Source of the DNA: Annona cherimola
Taxonomy: Eukaryota > Streptophyta > Magnoliopsida > Magnoliales > Annonaceae
Assembly (NCBI GenBank): GCA_030490835.1
Contig: CM059972.1
Span: 49,765,452-49,829,451, forward strand
Direction of reading: 5' to 3'
Length of the DNA: 64,000 nucleotides
The translations under genes were made by a program, and so were the position numbers. The notes beneath the pieces were generated by a model. It saw nothing but the letters and a program-made list of their open reading frames with translations. It was not told the origin of the DNA and made no database searches. The stretch's first letter is position 1, and every line of letters starts with the position of its first letter. Shown one piece after another: positions 34,848 to 47,629 of the stretch.

Positions 34848-36715
34848 TATATGTGTCCTGCGGGCCTCCAAAAATGAATGTTTTATTTTTTAAAAATATA
34901 TAAATGTCCCATGGGCCTCAAAAAATGAATATTTTATTTTTATAAAAATATATGTGTCCCGCGGGCGTCTAAAAATGAATATTTTGTTGTATAAAAATAT
35001 ATATATGTCTCGCGGGCCTATAAAAATGAATGTTTTGTTTTAAAAAAATATATAAATGTCCCATGGGACCAAAAAATGAATATTTTATTTTTATAAAAAT
35101 ATATATGTCCCGCGGGCGTCCAAAAATGAATATTTTATTTTATAAAAATATATATGTGTCCCACAGGCCTCCAAAAATGAATGTTTTGTTTTTTAAAATA
35201 TATAAATGTCCCACGGGCCTTAAAAAATGAATATTTTGTTTTTATAAAAATATATATGTGTCCCGCGGGAGTCCAAAAATGAATATTTTATTTTCTAAAA
35301 ATATATATGTGTCTCGCAGGTCTCCAAAAATGAATGTTTTGTTTTTTTAAATATATATGTGTCCCACGAGCCTCAAAAAATGAATATTTAGTTTCTATAA
35401 AAATATATACGTGTCCCGCAGGCCTCCAAAAATGAATGTTTTGTTTTTTTAAAATATATAAATGTCCCACGGGCCTCAAAAAATGAATATTTGTTTTATA
35501 TAAAATTATATATGTGTCCCGCGGGGTCCAAAAATGAATATTTTATTTTCTAAAATATATATATGTGTCCCGCGGACCTCTGAAAATGAATATTTTATTT
35601 TCTAAAGATATATGTGTGTCCCGCGGGACTCTAAAATATATATATATCCCACGGGCCTCCGAAAATGAATGTTTTATTTTTTTAGAATATATAAATGTCC
35701 CACGAGCCTCAAAAAATCATAGATTTATTTAATAAAAATATATATGTGTCCCGCGGGCCTCAAAAAATGAATATTATATTTTTATAAAAATATCTATGTG
35801 TCCCACGGCCGTCCAAAAATGAATATTTTGTTTTATAAAAATATATATGTCCCGCGGGCCTCTAAAAATGAATGTTTTGTTTTTTTAAAATATATAAATG
35901 TCCCATGGGCCTCAAAAAATGAATATTTTTCCAAAAATGAATATTTTGTTTTCTAAAAATATATATGTGTCCCGCAGGTCTCCAAAAATGAATGTTTTGT
36001 TTTTTTAAATATATATGTGTCCCACGAGCCTCAAAAAATGAATATTTAGTTTCTATAAAAATATATACGTGTCCCGCAGGCCTCCAAAAATGAATGTTTT
36101 GTTTTTTTAAAATATATAAATGTCCCACGGGCCTCAAAAAATGAATATTTGTTTTATATAAAATTATATATGTGTCCCGCGGGGGTCCAAAAATGAATAT
36201 TTTGTTTTCTAAAATATATATATGTGTCCCGCGGACCTCTGAAAATGAATATTTTATTTTCTAAAGATATATGTGTGTCCCGCGGGACTCTAAAATATAT
36301 ATATATATATATCCCACGGGCCTCCGAAAATGAATATTTTATTTTTTTAGAATATATAAATGTCCCACGAGCCTCAAAAAATCATAGATTTATTTAATAA
36401 AAATATATATGTGTCCCGCGGGCCTCAAAAAATGAATATTATATTTTTATAAAAATATCTATGTGTCCCGCGGGCGTCCAAAAATGAATATTTTGTTTTA
36501 TAAAAATATATATGTCCCGCGGGCCTCTAAAAATAAATGTTTTGTTTTTTAAAAATATATAAATGTCCCATGGGCCTCAAAAAATGAATATTTTATTTTT
36601 ATAAAAATATATATGTGTCCCGCGGGCCTCTAAAAATGAATGTTTTATTTTTTTAAAATATATAAATGTCCCACGGGCCTCAAAAAATGAATATTTTGTT
36701 TTATATAACCGGACG
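34848..36715. repeat. 51-bp satellite, about 36 units, with a 658-bp internal duplication (X)
   Basis: Units of GTGTCCCGCGGGCCTCCAAA, AATGAATATTTTGTTTTCTA, AAAATATATAT. The stretch from about 35285 to 35880 is repeated at about 35943-36540 (offset 658 bp), so a higher-order block has been copied recently. The variant TGAATATTTTTCCAAAAATG near 35930 marks the joint. Confidence 0.85.
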
Positions 36716-36819
36716 ACATCACGTCACACCGGTACAGAGACATTTACTAGGCATTTTAAAAAATTTTCATACCAGTTGATATAATGCACCATTCTAAAAT
36801 CATTTGAAAATTTTATGAT

Positions 36820-36828
36820 ATGCATACA
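36820..36828. repeat. 9-bp target duplication of Z (left copy)
   Basis: ATGCATACA at 36820-36828 and again at 46539-46547. The uninterrupted target in M1 (about 11457-11470, reverse) reads ATGTATGTATATCATAA, matching the joined flanks. Confidence 0.9.
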
Positions 36829-37140
36829 GAGCCCCAACCCATGGGAAGCATTTCCACCATTTTTTCCAGGGGAAGTTGCATCTCTGCCGTTCGTTTGAGC
36901 TAGACGGCTACGATTTGTTTGGGTATTTTAGGTAGTCAAAAAATCGAAGGGAACGCACGGACTCTTGCTGTTTACTCGCACCTGTCCTCTCATTCCATTC
37001 TTCTTCCTCCCTCTTCACGCTAGGTCTCCTCCCTATTCAGATTACATTTTCTTCTGCCGTTCGGATTACTTCCTACCATCTTATGATTAAGGTCATCCGA
37101 TTTTTGCTTGGCTGTCCATATGGATTATCATGGATTTTTT

Positions 37141-37690
37141 ATTTTTTCAGTACTGAAATTTTAGTTTCCATTTTTTTTTGCAACTAGTTGAATATGATGG
37201 CATGATTTAGCTTGATTCAGATGGGTATTTCAAACCCGGCTTTCGAATTTGGTATGGATTGCTAATGGTTGCAGGGGTTGGCAGTTCGAGACTTCACGTC
37301 GATGGCTTGATGCAAGTTGATCGATGTAGAGGCTGAGAACAGAGAGTCCATGAATGGGTGGTCGGAGGCAAGGACAAGAGAATCAACAACAGTAGTTGTC
37401 ATTGGCAAAGAGAAGGAAGAAGGGAGTTGGAGGTAGCGGAGAAAGGAGACGGATTGACAGACCCGAAGAGGAGAAGGGGAGATGATATCGGTGTAGTCGT
37501 GGAAAAGGCTTCGAAGAGGGTGAGGATGACCAATGATGAGGAAGGAGACTAGAGAGATTATTTTTTCAGCACTGCAGTTTTAATATCCATTTTTTTCAAT
37601 TCGATGAATACGATGGCATGATTTACATTGATTCGGATGGGTTTTTCAAACCCGATTTCGAATGGGGCATGGATGGCTGCTGCCATTGTC
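37141..37690. repeat. Direct repeat about 420 bp apart inside Z (also in Y)
   Basis: TTTTTTCAGTACTGAAATTT, GATGGCATGATTTAGCTTGA, TCAAACCCGGCTTTCGAATT at about 37141-37275 resembles TTTTTTCAGCACTGCAGTTT, GATGGCATGATTTACATTGA, TCAAACCCGATTTCGAATGG at about 37562-37690. The mirror pair is in Y at about 33060-33190 and 33475-33610, so the duplication predates the split of Y and Z. Confidence 0.75.
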
Positions 37691-37903
37691 GTGACCATGG
37701 CTGTCGGTGACGGTTTGGATGTCGTATATGGAGCCATGATGTCGGCCGTGCAAAGGCTGGCGGGTGGTGATGGGTCATGGTGGTTGGCAGCAAGGGTTTC
37801 GCAGGTTTGGGGGAAGAAGATGGACTTTAGTGAAATTTACAGAAAACCCCATGGCCGAAGACATTTCGCAAATGGGGTCAGGCTAGAAAATTTTGCAAAG
37901 TAG
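37358..37903 (+). CDS. Two small conserved frames in Z (possible captured gene fragment)
   Basis: Frames at 37358-37552 (64 residues, Lys/Arg/Glu-rich) and 37628-37903 (91 residues, starting MIRMGFSNPISNGAW) are the partners of those in Y. Each lies just after one of the two direct repeats. No domain was recognised, and translation is not shown. Confidence 0.35.
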
Positions 37904-40709
37904 CCCCCAGCCTGCATCTCTTCTCCACCGGGTTTAGGCCTATGTCCAAAGCCTGGCAAGCTCCAGCACTGTACAGTCCGGGCCATCAGGCCCAAGTGAC
38001 GCCCATCTTGGCCTGAATTTTATTATATGTTTATTTTATTTAAAGTAAAATTTATTTTTATTTAAATTTTATTATTTTAGCTTGGATTTTGATCAAAAAT
38101 AAAATTTAATATTTTTTATCATTAAATGAAATTTAATGTTGACATAAAATTCATTAACAAAAATTCTTTTTGTCTAATGAAATTGTTCTAATTCTCTATT
38201 TGTAATTTTAACTGAGTAAATTTTGATGCAATTGACACCTCAATCTTTCTTCTCATCCTATTCTAAGTAAATTTTGATTCAAAATATTATTATTTATATT
38301 AATAGCAACAAATTATGTAAAATATTATAAGCAATATATCTTTTAAATTTAATAAATTAAAAATGATATATATATATAATTATAACAAACTTTGCCAAAG
38401 TTCACTACGGTTTGAACAAACAGTTAGGCCAGATAAACCTGAACAAGAGTTAGCAACGGTTCAATTTACAAGTTAGTTTTGATAGCATTGCTTAAAATAA
38501 TGTGAAGTTTCAAGCAACCCAAAAATTAAAATTGCTTCCTCAATTTGAATAAAATAAATTTAAAGATAAAATATACTTATTAAATTATAGAACCAAAAAT
38601 CTAATATTCTTTAATCCGTGGGCGGGCATTGCCAAAATATTTTGAAACTATGGGCCGACAGACTTCATGCCTCCATTTGGTCTTTAATCAACTAAACGGG
38701 CCAAGAGACTTCATCCACTCGTGTAAGCATTGAATTTATGACTTTATATACATTTTAATTATACATTTACATGATATAATAATTGTTATTAATTTTTAAA
38801 AAATAAGTTTTAATCATTAATATATTTTCAAATTTTATTTAATAAAAATATATAATAAATTATTTAAGATAATTTTAATATTTTCTAATTTATAATATAG
38901 AAATGTGACAACTTATTCACCAGAAAGGATAAGAAATTAGCTAATTCAAAGTACATTTGGAGCACAATATAATTAATGTCCTTGGACTCTACAAAATAGC
39001 TTAATATAAATTGAAGCATTTTTTTGTAAAAATGGGTATAACTTATTTCAAACTTATTTAATTTTATCAATTTTCCTCCCAATCGTTCCATATATGTATA
39101 TTTAAGTAATACCAATGCACCTACCACCAAATTACTCTATAATGAATAGTGAGCATACTTAATTTAAAATACTTAAACATTTTAGTACTTTTATAATCTT
39201 CATTTCAAATTAGTTTACAAAATTTTTATTTAATGTATTTTTCAGATTAAAAATAATTTTTAGGATTATTTTTATTGGCTTAATTATTGGCCATAAGTGG
39301 TGTTGACATAGGCAACCATAGGAGATGATTTGGGGCTGACAAATAACCAAAATTGGTGCTCCAATTATGAGTTAAAAAGTATTTTAAAATTTTTGAAGTA
39401 TTTAATCATGCAAAAATGATTTTTTTGATATATAATAATTTTTTTTATTTTAATTCAATTCAAAATAATTTGAACGATATACGAGAATTCAACATTTTAA
39501 TTTTAATTAAAATTGGTATATGTCTTTTAGTTAAAATTGGTATATGTTTTTAACTTATTTTTACTAAATTTACCTTCAACTTTAAGGTACATAGATGTTA
39601 GAACTAAAAAGCAAAGATTGTGTACTAGTAGATGGTAACGTGATAACGCACCCTTGTGTATGAGCATTAACATGAAATTATATCCCATGGGAGCTCTTTC
39701 TTAATTGTAATCATATAATTAAAAAAGCACAAGTAGTATAAATTTGATATTATTAAAATAATTTGAACATTTTTTATTTATATACAATTTCAATGTAATT
39801 TCACTTAAACACTGTGTGAAAAATGATACAAAATAACTACATGTGTTGCAATTTTTATAAAGTTTCTATTCAATACAAATTTTTGTTAAATTAATAATTG
39901 AATATTGATTTAATTTGTTTAAATTAATACCTATTGTTGTTTAAAATTTATTATTTTAACTTGAATTATAATCAAAGATAAAAAAAATTAATGTTGATAT
40001 AAACTTTATTTTGATTTGCAAAAATTTTACAACAAAAGAGGATGAGCGATATAATTTTTACTATTAAAAATGTAAATATCGTTTGTTTAAATTTAACACC
40101 TACAGGTAAGAAATTTAAAATATTATTAACTAATATATATATATGATATTTAATTATAAACTCAAACACTATATGATTTTTCTGTAAAAATGTTCTAGTA
40201 TTAATTCATAAGGTCTAAATTATTTGATTGAATCCGGTGAACCAAATTATTTCGTACTTTTGTGATAAGTGGACTACATTGTAGTGATCTTCATTTCAAA
40301 TTAATTTATAAGATTTCTATTTAATACAAATATTAATTTAATACATAATTTTGTCTTGATTTAATGCAATTATAATTAATATGTATTTTTAAAAATTTAT
40401 TAATTTCAAATTGAAATCAGCAACTGAAGAGATGAGTGAATCCTAAGGGTTACCGCATATTTAACTCTTTATCTTGAAAAAATATTACAATTAAAATTAT
40501 TTAGACATCAAATAAATTATTAAGTATATATATTTTGCAAAATACACAGATTAAGTAAAATATTCAAAAATTATAAAAAATTAGATGTTGTTTGATTATA
40601 AAAAATTATAAAAAATTATTTGAAATAAATAATTTATCATCATTAAAAAATATTTATTTTGCAAAATATATATTTTAATTAATACTTTTCATATGGATTT
40701 AAATTAATT
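37904..40709. other. AT-rich arm of Z, no gene
   Basis: Inverted copy of Y 30266-32840, with no coding sequence supported. Two long, well-conserved stretches (38880-39130 and 39970-40170) merely mirror the same AT-rich sequence in Y. Confidence 0.6.
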
Positions 40710-43700
40710 TTTAATTTTATTTAAATGAATGTTTTGTTTCTCTAAAATATATATGTGTCCCGCGGGCCTCCAAAAATGAATATTTTATTTTTCTAAAATA
40801 TATATGTGTCCCGCGGGCGTCCAAAAATGAATATTTTGTTTTCTAAAATATATATATGTGTCCCGCGGGTCTTCAAAAATGAATATTTAGTTTTCTAAAA
40901 TATATATATGTCCCGCGGGCCTCCAAAAATGAATATATTATTTTCTAAAAATATATATGTATCCCGCGGGCCTCCAAAAATGAATATTTTATTTTCTAAA
41001 AATATATATGTGTCCTGTGGGCCTCCAAAAATGAATATTTTGTTTTATAAAAATATATATGTGTCCTGCGGGCCTCCAAAAATGAATGTTTTGTTTTCTA
41101 AATGTATATATGTGTCCCGCGGGCGTCCAAAAATGAATATTTTGTTTTCTAAAAATATATGTGTCCCGCGGGCCTCCAAAAATGAATGTTTTATTTTTTT
41201 AAAATATATAAATGTCTCACGGGCCTCAAAAAATGAATATTTTGTTTTATATAAAAATATATATGTGTCCCGCGGGCCTCCAAAAATGAATATTTTATTT
41301 TTCTAAAATATATATGTGTCCCGCGGGCGTCCAAAAATGAATATTTTGTTTTCTAAAATATATATATGTGTCCCGTGGGTCTTCAAAAATGAATATTTAG
41401 TTTTCTAAAATATATATATATGTCCCGCGGGCCTCCAAAAATGAATGTTTTATTTTTTCGAAATATATAAATGTCTCACGGGCCTCAAAAAATGAATATT
41501 TTGTTTTATATAAAAATATATATGTGGCCCGCGGGCGTCCAAAAATGAATATTTTGTTTTTTAAAAATATATATGTGTCCCACGGGCCTCCAAAAATGAA
41601 TGTTTTATTTTTTAAATATATAAATGTCCCACGGGCCTCAAAAAATGAATATTTTGTTTTATATAAAAATATATATGTGTCCCGCAGGCCTCCAAAAATG
41701 AATATTTTATTTTTCTAAAATATATATGTGTCCCGCGGGTCTTCAAAAATGAATATTTAGTTTTCTAAAATATATATATATGTCCCGCGGGCCTCCAAAA
41801 ATGAATATATTATTTTCTAAAAATATATATGTATCACGCGGGCCTCCAAAAATGAATGTTTTATTTTTTTAAATATATAAATGTCCCACGGGCCTCAAAA
41901 AATGAATATTTTATTTTTATAAAAATATATATGTGTCCCGCGGGCCTCCAAAAATGAATATATTATTTTCTAAAAATATATATGTATCCCGCGGGCCTCC
42001 AAAAATGAATATTTTATTTTCTAAAAATATATATGTGTCCTGCGGGCCCTCGAAAATGAATATTTTGTTTTATAAAAATATATATGTGTCCTGCGGGCCT
42101 CCAAAAATGAATGTTTTGTTTTCTAAATATATATATGTGTCCCGCGGGCGTGCAAAAATGAATATTTTGTTTTCTATAAATATATGTGTGTCCCGCGGGC
42201 CTCCAAAAATGAATGTTTTGTTTTTTTAAAATATATAAATGTCCCACGGGCCTCAAAAAATGAATATTTTGTTTTATATAAAAATATATGTGTCCCGCGG
42301 GCCTCCAAAAATGAATGTTTTATTTTTTTAAATATATAAATGTCCCGCGCGCTCCAAAAATGAATATAATGTTTTATAAAAATTTAAATGTGTCCCGCGG
42401 GCCTCAAAAAATGAATGTATTGTTTTTTATAAAATAAATAAACGTCCCACGGCTCTCGAAAAATGAATATTTTGTTTTTATAAAAATATATACGTATCCC
42501 GTGGGCGTCCAAAAATGAATATAATGTTTCATAAAAATTTAAATGTGTCCCGCGGGCCTCGAAAAATGAATGTATTGTTTTTTATAAAATATATAAACGT
42601 CCCACGGCTCTCGAAAAATGAATATTTTGTTTTTATAAAAATATATACGTATCCCGTGGGCGTCCAAAAATGAATATAATGTTTCATAAAAATTTAAATG
42701 TGTCCCGCGGGCCTCAAAAAATGAATGTATTATTTTTTATAAAATATATAAACGTCCCACGGCTCTCGAAAAATGAATATTTTATTTTTATAAAAATATA
42801 TACGTATCCCGTGGGACACCAAAAATGAATATAATATTTTATAAAAATTTAAATGTGTCCCGCGGGCTTCAAAAAATGAATGTATTGTTTTTATAAAATA
42901 TATAAATGTCCCACGGATCTCAAAAAATGAATATCTTATTTTTATAAAATTGTATACGTGTCCCGTGGGCGTCCAAAAATGAATATAATATTTTATAAAA
43001 ATTTAAATGTGTCCCGCGGGTCTCCAAAAATGAATGTATTGTTTTTTTAAAATATATAAATGTCCCACGGGCCTCAAAAAATGAATATTTTGCTTTTATA
43101 AAAATATATACGTGTCCTGTGGGCGTCCAAAAATGAATATAATGTTTTATAAAAATATATACGTATCCCGCGGGTGTCCAAAAATGAATATATTATTTTT
43201 CTAAAATATATAAATGTCCCACAGGCCTAAAAAAATGAATATTTTGTTTTTATAAAAAAATATACGTGTCCCGCGGGCGTCCAAAAATGAATATATTATT
43301 TTTTAAAAATATATAAATGTCCCACGGGCCTCAAAACTCATTTTGTTTTTAGAAAAATATATACGTGTCCCGCGGGCGTCCAAAATTGAATATAATGTTT
43401 TATAAAAATTTAAATGTGTCCCGCGGGCCTCAAAAAATGAATGTATTATTTTTTTAAAATATATAAATGTCCCACGGGCCTCAAAAAATGAATATTTTGC
43501 TTTTATAAAAATATATACGTGTCCTGTGGGCGTCCAAAAATGAATACAATGTTTTATAAAAATATATACGTATCCCGCGGGCGTCCAAAAATGAATATAT
43601 TGTTTTTTTAAAATATATAAATGTCCCACGGGCCTAAAAAAATGAATATTTTGTTTTTATAAAAAAATATACGTGTCCCGCGGGCGTCCAAAAATGAATA

Positions 43701-44275
43701 TATTATTTTTTAAAAATATATAAATGTCCCACGGGCCTCAAAAAATGTGTATTTTGTTTTTATATAAATATATACATGTCCCATGGGCATCCAAAAATGA
43801 ATATAATATTTTATAAAAATATCTACGTGTCCCGCGGGCGTCCAAAAATAAATATATTATTTTTTAAAAATATATAAACGTCCCACGGGCCTCAAAAAAT
43901 GAGTATTTTGTTTTTATAAAAATATATACGTGTCCTGCGGGCGTCCAAAATTGAATATAATATTTTATAAAAATTTAAATGTGTCCCACGGGCCTCCAAA
44001 AATAAATGTATTGTTTTTTAAAAATATATAAACGTCCCACGGGCCTCAAAAAATGAGTATTTTGTTTTTATAAAAATATATACGTGTCCCGCGGGCGTCC
44101 AAAATTGAATATAATGTTTTATAAAAATTTAAATGTGTCCCACGGGCCTCCAAAAATAAATGTATTGTTTTTTAAAAATATATAAATGTCCTACGAGCCT
44201 TAACAAATGAATATTTTTTTTACAAAAATAATCATGTGTCCCGCGGGCATCCAAAATATATATAATATTTTTTAC
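40710..44275. repeat. 51-bp satellite, about 70 units (Z)
   Basis: The longest array in the window. The left half (40710-42340) is made of simple 51-bp units. The right half (42340-44275) is organised in longer units that repeat a set of variants (AATATAATGTTTTATAAAAA, AAATGTATTGTTTTTTATAA, CGTCCCACGGCTCTCGAAAA). On the plus strand a false frame of up to 132 codons (40908-41306) reads as 17-residue repeats. Confidence 0.87.
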
Positions 44276-44454
44276 TATTTTATTTCTTTATATAAATTTT
44301 TATTTCATTAAATCAAGTGGAGTTAATATTTTTAATTATAATTAAATATATTTATTTGGGTTCCAAATTTGGTTTTGAAGACATATATGATCTTAAAAGG
44401 GCCTTAAGATTATATTAGAGGTGTTAAATTACGATTAACTTATTAATTTCAAAA

Positions 44455-46112
44455 ATTAGATGATGTTAGATGCTATTAGATGATGTTAGATGCGGTTAGA
44501 TGCTGTTAGATGCCGTTAGATGCTGTTAGATGCGGTTAGATGCTGTTAGATGCGGTTAGATGCTGTTAGATTCCGTTAGATGCTGTTAGATGCTGTTAGA
44601 TGCCGTTAGATGCCGTTAGACGCTGTTAGATTAAGTTGGATTTCTTTAAATCATATTAACTGGGTTTCAAATTCAGAAATTAAGGTCTAAATGACCTTAT
44701 AAGGGGCCTACGATCATATTACAGGTGTTAAATTAGGATTAACTTATTAATTTCAAAAATTAGATGTTGTTAGATGCTGTTAGATGCAGTTAGATGCTGT
44801 TAGATGCTGTTAGATGCTGTTAGATGCCGTTAGATGCCATTAGATGCCGTTAGATGCTGTTAGATGCCATTAGATGCCGTTAGACGCTGTTAGATTAAGT
44901 TGGATTTCTTTAAATCATATTAACTGGGTTTCAAATTCAGAAATTAAGGTCTAAATGACCTTATAAGGGGCCTACGATCATATTACAAGTGTTAAATTAG
45001 GATTAACTTATTAATTTCAAAAATTAGATGCTGTTAGATGCTGTTAGATGTCGTTAGATGCTGTTAGATGCTGTTAGATGCCATTAGATGCTGTTAGATG
45101 CTGTTAGATGCCATTAGACGCTGTTAGATTAAGTTGAATTTCTTTAAATCATATTATATGGGTTTAAAATTCCGTAATTAAGGTCTAAATGACCTTATAA
45201 GGGGCCTAGAATCATATTACAGGTGTTAAATTAGGATTAACTTATTAATTTCAAAAATTAGATGCTGTTAGATGCGGTTAGATGCTGTTAGATTCTGTTA
45301 GATGCTGTTAGATGCTGTTAGATGCGTTAGATGTTGTTAGATTCCGTTAGATGCTGTTAGATGCCGTTAGATGCCGTTAGACGCTGTTAGATTAAGTTGG
45401 ATTTCTTTAAATCATATTAACTGGGTTTCAAATTCCGTAATTAAGATCTAAATGACCTTATAAGGGGCCTAGGATCATCTTACAGGTGTTTAATTAAGAT
45501 TAACTTATTAATTTCAAAAATTAGATGCTGTTAGATGCTGTTAGATGCCGTTAGATGCTGTTAGATTCCGTTAGATGCTGTTAGATGCTGTTAGATGCCG
45601 TTAGATGCCGTTAGATGCCGTTAGACGCTGTTAGATTCCGTTAGATGCTGTTAGATGCTGTTAGATGCCGTTAGATGCCGTTAGATGCCGTTAGACGCTG
45701 TTAGATTAAGTTGGATTTCTTTAAATCATATTAACTGGGTTTCAAATTCAGAAATTAAGGTCTAAATGACCTTATAAGGGGCCTAGGATCATATTACAGG
45801 TGTTAAATTATGATTAACTTATTAATTTCAAAAATTAGATGCTGTTAGACGCTGTTAGACGCTGTTAGACGCTGTTAGATTATGATGATTTTATTAAATC
45901 ATATAATATGAGTTTCAAATTCTGAATTTATGGTCTAAATGACATTATAAGGGATCTAGGATTATATTACAGGTGTTAAATTAGGATTAACTTATTAATT
46001 TTAAAAATTAGATGCTGTTAGATGCTGTTAGATGCTGTTAGATGCTGTTAGATGCTATTAGATGCTGTTAGATGCTGTTAGATGCCGTTAGATGCCGTTA
46101 GATGCCGTTAGA
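44455..46112. repeat. 10-bp satellite in higher-order units (Z)
   Basis: Runs of TTAGATGCTG/TTAGATGCCG alternate with the conserved spacer (CTAAATGACCTTATAAGGGG, TGTTAAATTAGGATTAACTT); six to seven units of about 185-335 bp. Around 45540-45715 a block of runs is itself duplicated. This is the mirror of the arrays in M1 and Y. Confidence 0.85.
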
Positions 46113-46547
46113 TCCGATTTTATTCAGAAAATAATAAAATATTAATGAATTTTCAAAAATTCGAGAAAAATAAAAGAACTTGTTATTTTTGAGAGTACCA
46201 TGATTACATTAACTTTAAATAATTTGAAATAACTTCTAATAAAATTTATATTTTCTAACTTTACTAATTATAATGAAATCTTTTTAAAAAATAATTTTTT
46301 GTACAAAAAATTTTTTAGAAATTTTCAAATGATGAGAAATTATGTCCACATACATTTTAATATTTCATCTAGCAAATGAATGGAATAGATTGAGATTTTG
46401 TATATATATAATACAAATTTTATCAAAAAACCAAACATACTCACGTTTTTAAGTTATTATACTCTCGCTGTAAAATTACCAAAATGCCCAGCTTCCTTTT
46501 TTTTACCCAAGGGAAGTGCTTCCTATGGGTTGGGACTCATGCATACA

Positions 46548-47629
46548 TCTCCCAGATCTGTTCCGGTAAATGCCTAAGTGGGCATGCCAATTAAGTTAAT
46601 TTAATTTTTTGGGCTATTTTATTAAATATTCGATTAGATTTGTAAACTTATGTAATTCGTACACTTTTTCCTAAAACTCTGTAATTTGAAAATCCAAATT
46701 TAATTAAAATTCAGCTTGCCTATATTAAATAACGATCCCAAAAATGTGTCCACAAGTAAATTTGAAGTTTATGTACGCAGTTGGAGCCTTGGAGCAAGCG
46801 ACGAACTCTTGAAGTGAAACGAATGAACGGACGGAAAAAAAACAAACAAACCATTTGCAACTAAAACACCGGCTATGTATCTGGTTGTACGCGAAAGAAG
46901 ACATCTTCGGTGCAATCTTCTGCGTATAAGTATATTTATCAAATCTGTTTCGATAGATCCCTCCATAGGCATGCCAGCTAAGTTTTTGTGAATTAATCAT
47001 ATTTTTTTAATAACCCTTTAATTGAAATTTCTGGTCTTTTCTGATTTGTGTATTTTGGGCATTAATTACCTAATTTGGCTAGATATACAGAAAGAAAAGT
47101 ATTGCCTAATATACAATAAATAAAAAACGGAAATGTGTGTGCAAAAGTGAGTTTAGGATTCATTAAGTCATTTGCCGCATCAGAGTAAACTATACACAGA
47201 TACATGACGGGGGTTGTTTCCTTGGTCAAAATTGAAGCTCCAATTTTGACCGAATTGCTCAAATTCGTTGAAATGGCAGTTCGGCTGCATTGCTTTTAAA
47301 AAACCACTTATGAATGTAATGTTTTGCACTACCGTATCTATTTCTAGCAAATTATGAAATAAACAAATGTCAATCGAAATTTTACATGAGGTATAACACA
47401 ATGGTACATTTTTAGAGGTGTTATATAACATAAAATTTTGTATAAATTTTATATTCAACGAAAATTTTAATTAGATTATTTGTCCACATTGAGTTCATTT
47501 GGAGTAAATAAATTTGTATTACTAGTTTAATTTAATAGATTATGGTAACCGAAAATTACAATTATTATATTCTTTGTAATATAAACTGTAATAACATTAT
47601 TATATAATTTGGACAAATTTTATTATTAT
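46548..47629. repeat. Conserved block of X, reverse of M1 10490-11460
   Basis: Carries both copies of the GGCATGCC/AACAGATCTG motif (about 46550-46600 and 46935-46985) and the TTTGACCGAATTG region (about 47250). Short frames on the minus strand do not match those in M1, which argues against coding. Positions 47400-47560 are repeated at 48350-48510 and bracket the next satellite. Confidence 0.7.

Larger units (their letters stand above)
36829..46538. mobile_element. Z: complete 9.7-kb MULE, reverse copy of Y
   Basis: Termini GAGCCCCAACCCATGGG (left, type c) and CCTATGGGTTGGGACTC (right, type a) with a perfect 9-bp duplication. Order: type-c end, GC-rich segment with two small frames, about 2.5 kb of AT-rich DNA, a 3.5-kb 51-bp satellite, the 10-bp satellite, and the type-a end. 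It is the same element as Y in opposite orientation; most of the extra length is satellite. No transposase, so it would depend on an enzyme supplied in trans. Confidence 0.87.

Noticed and set aside
40908..41306. A 132-codon frame with 17-residue repeats as a repeat-protein gene
   Set aside because: It is the 51-bp satellite read in frame; similar frames occur on both strands and in every array.
44455..46112. Interstitial telomeric repeat
   Set aside because: The unit TTAGATGCTG is not the plant telomere TTTAGGG.
46725..47262. Small minus-strand genes in the conserved X block
   Set aside because: The matching block in M1 does not keep the frames, so the conservation is not at protein level.
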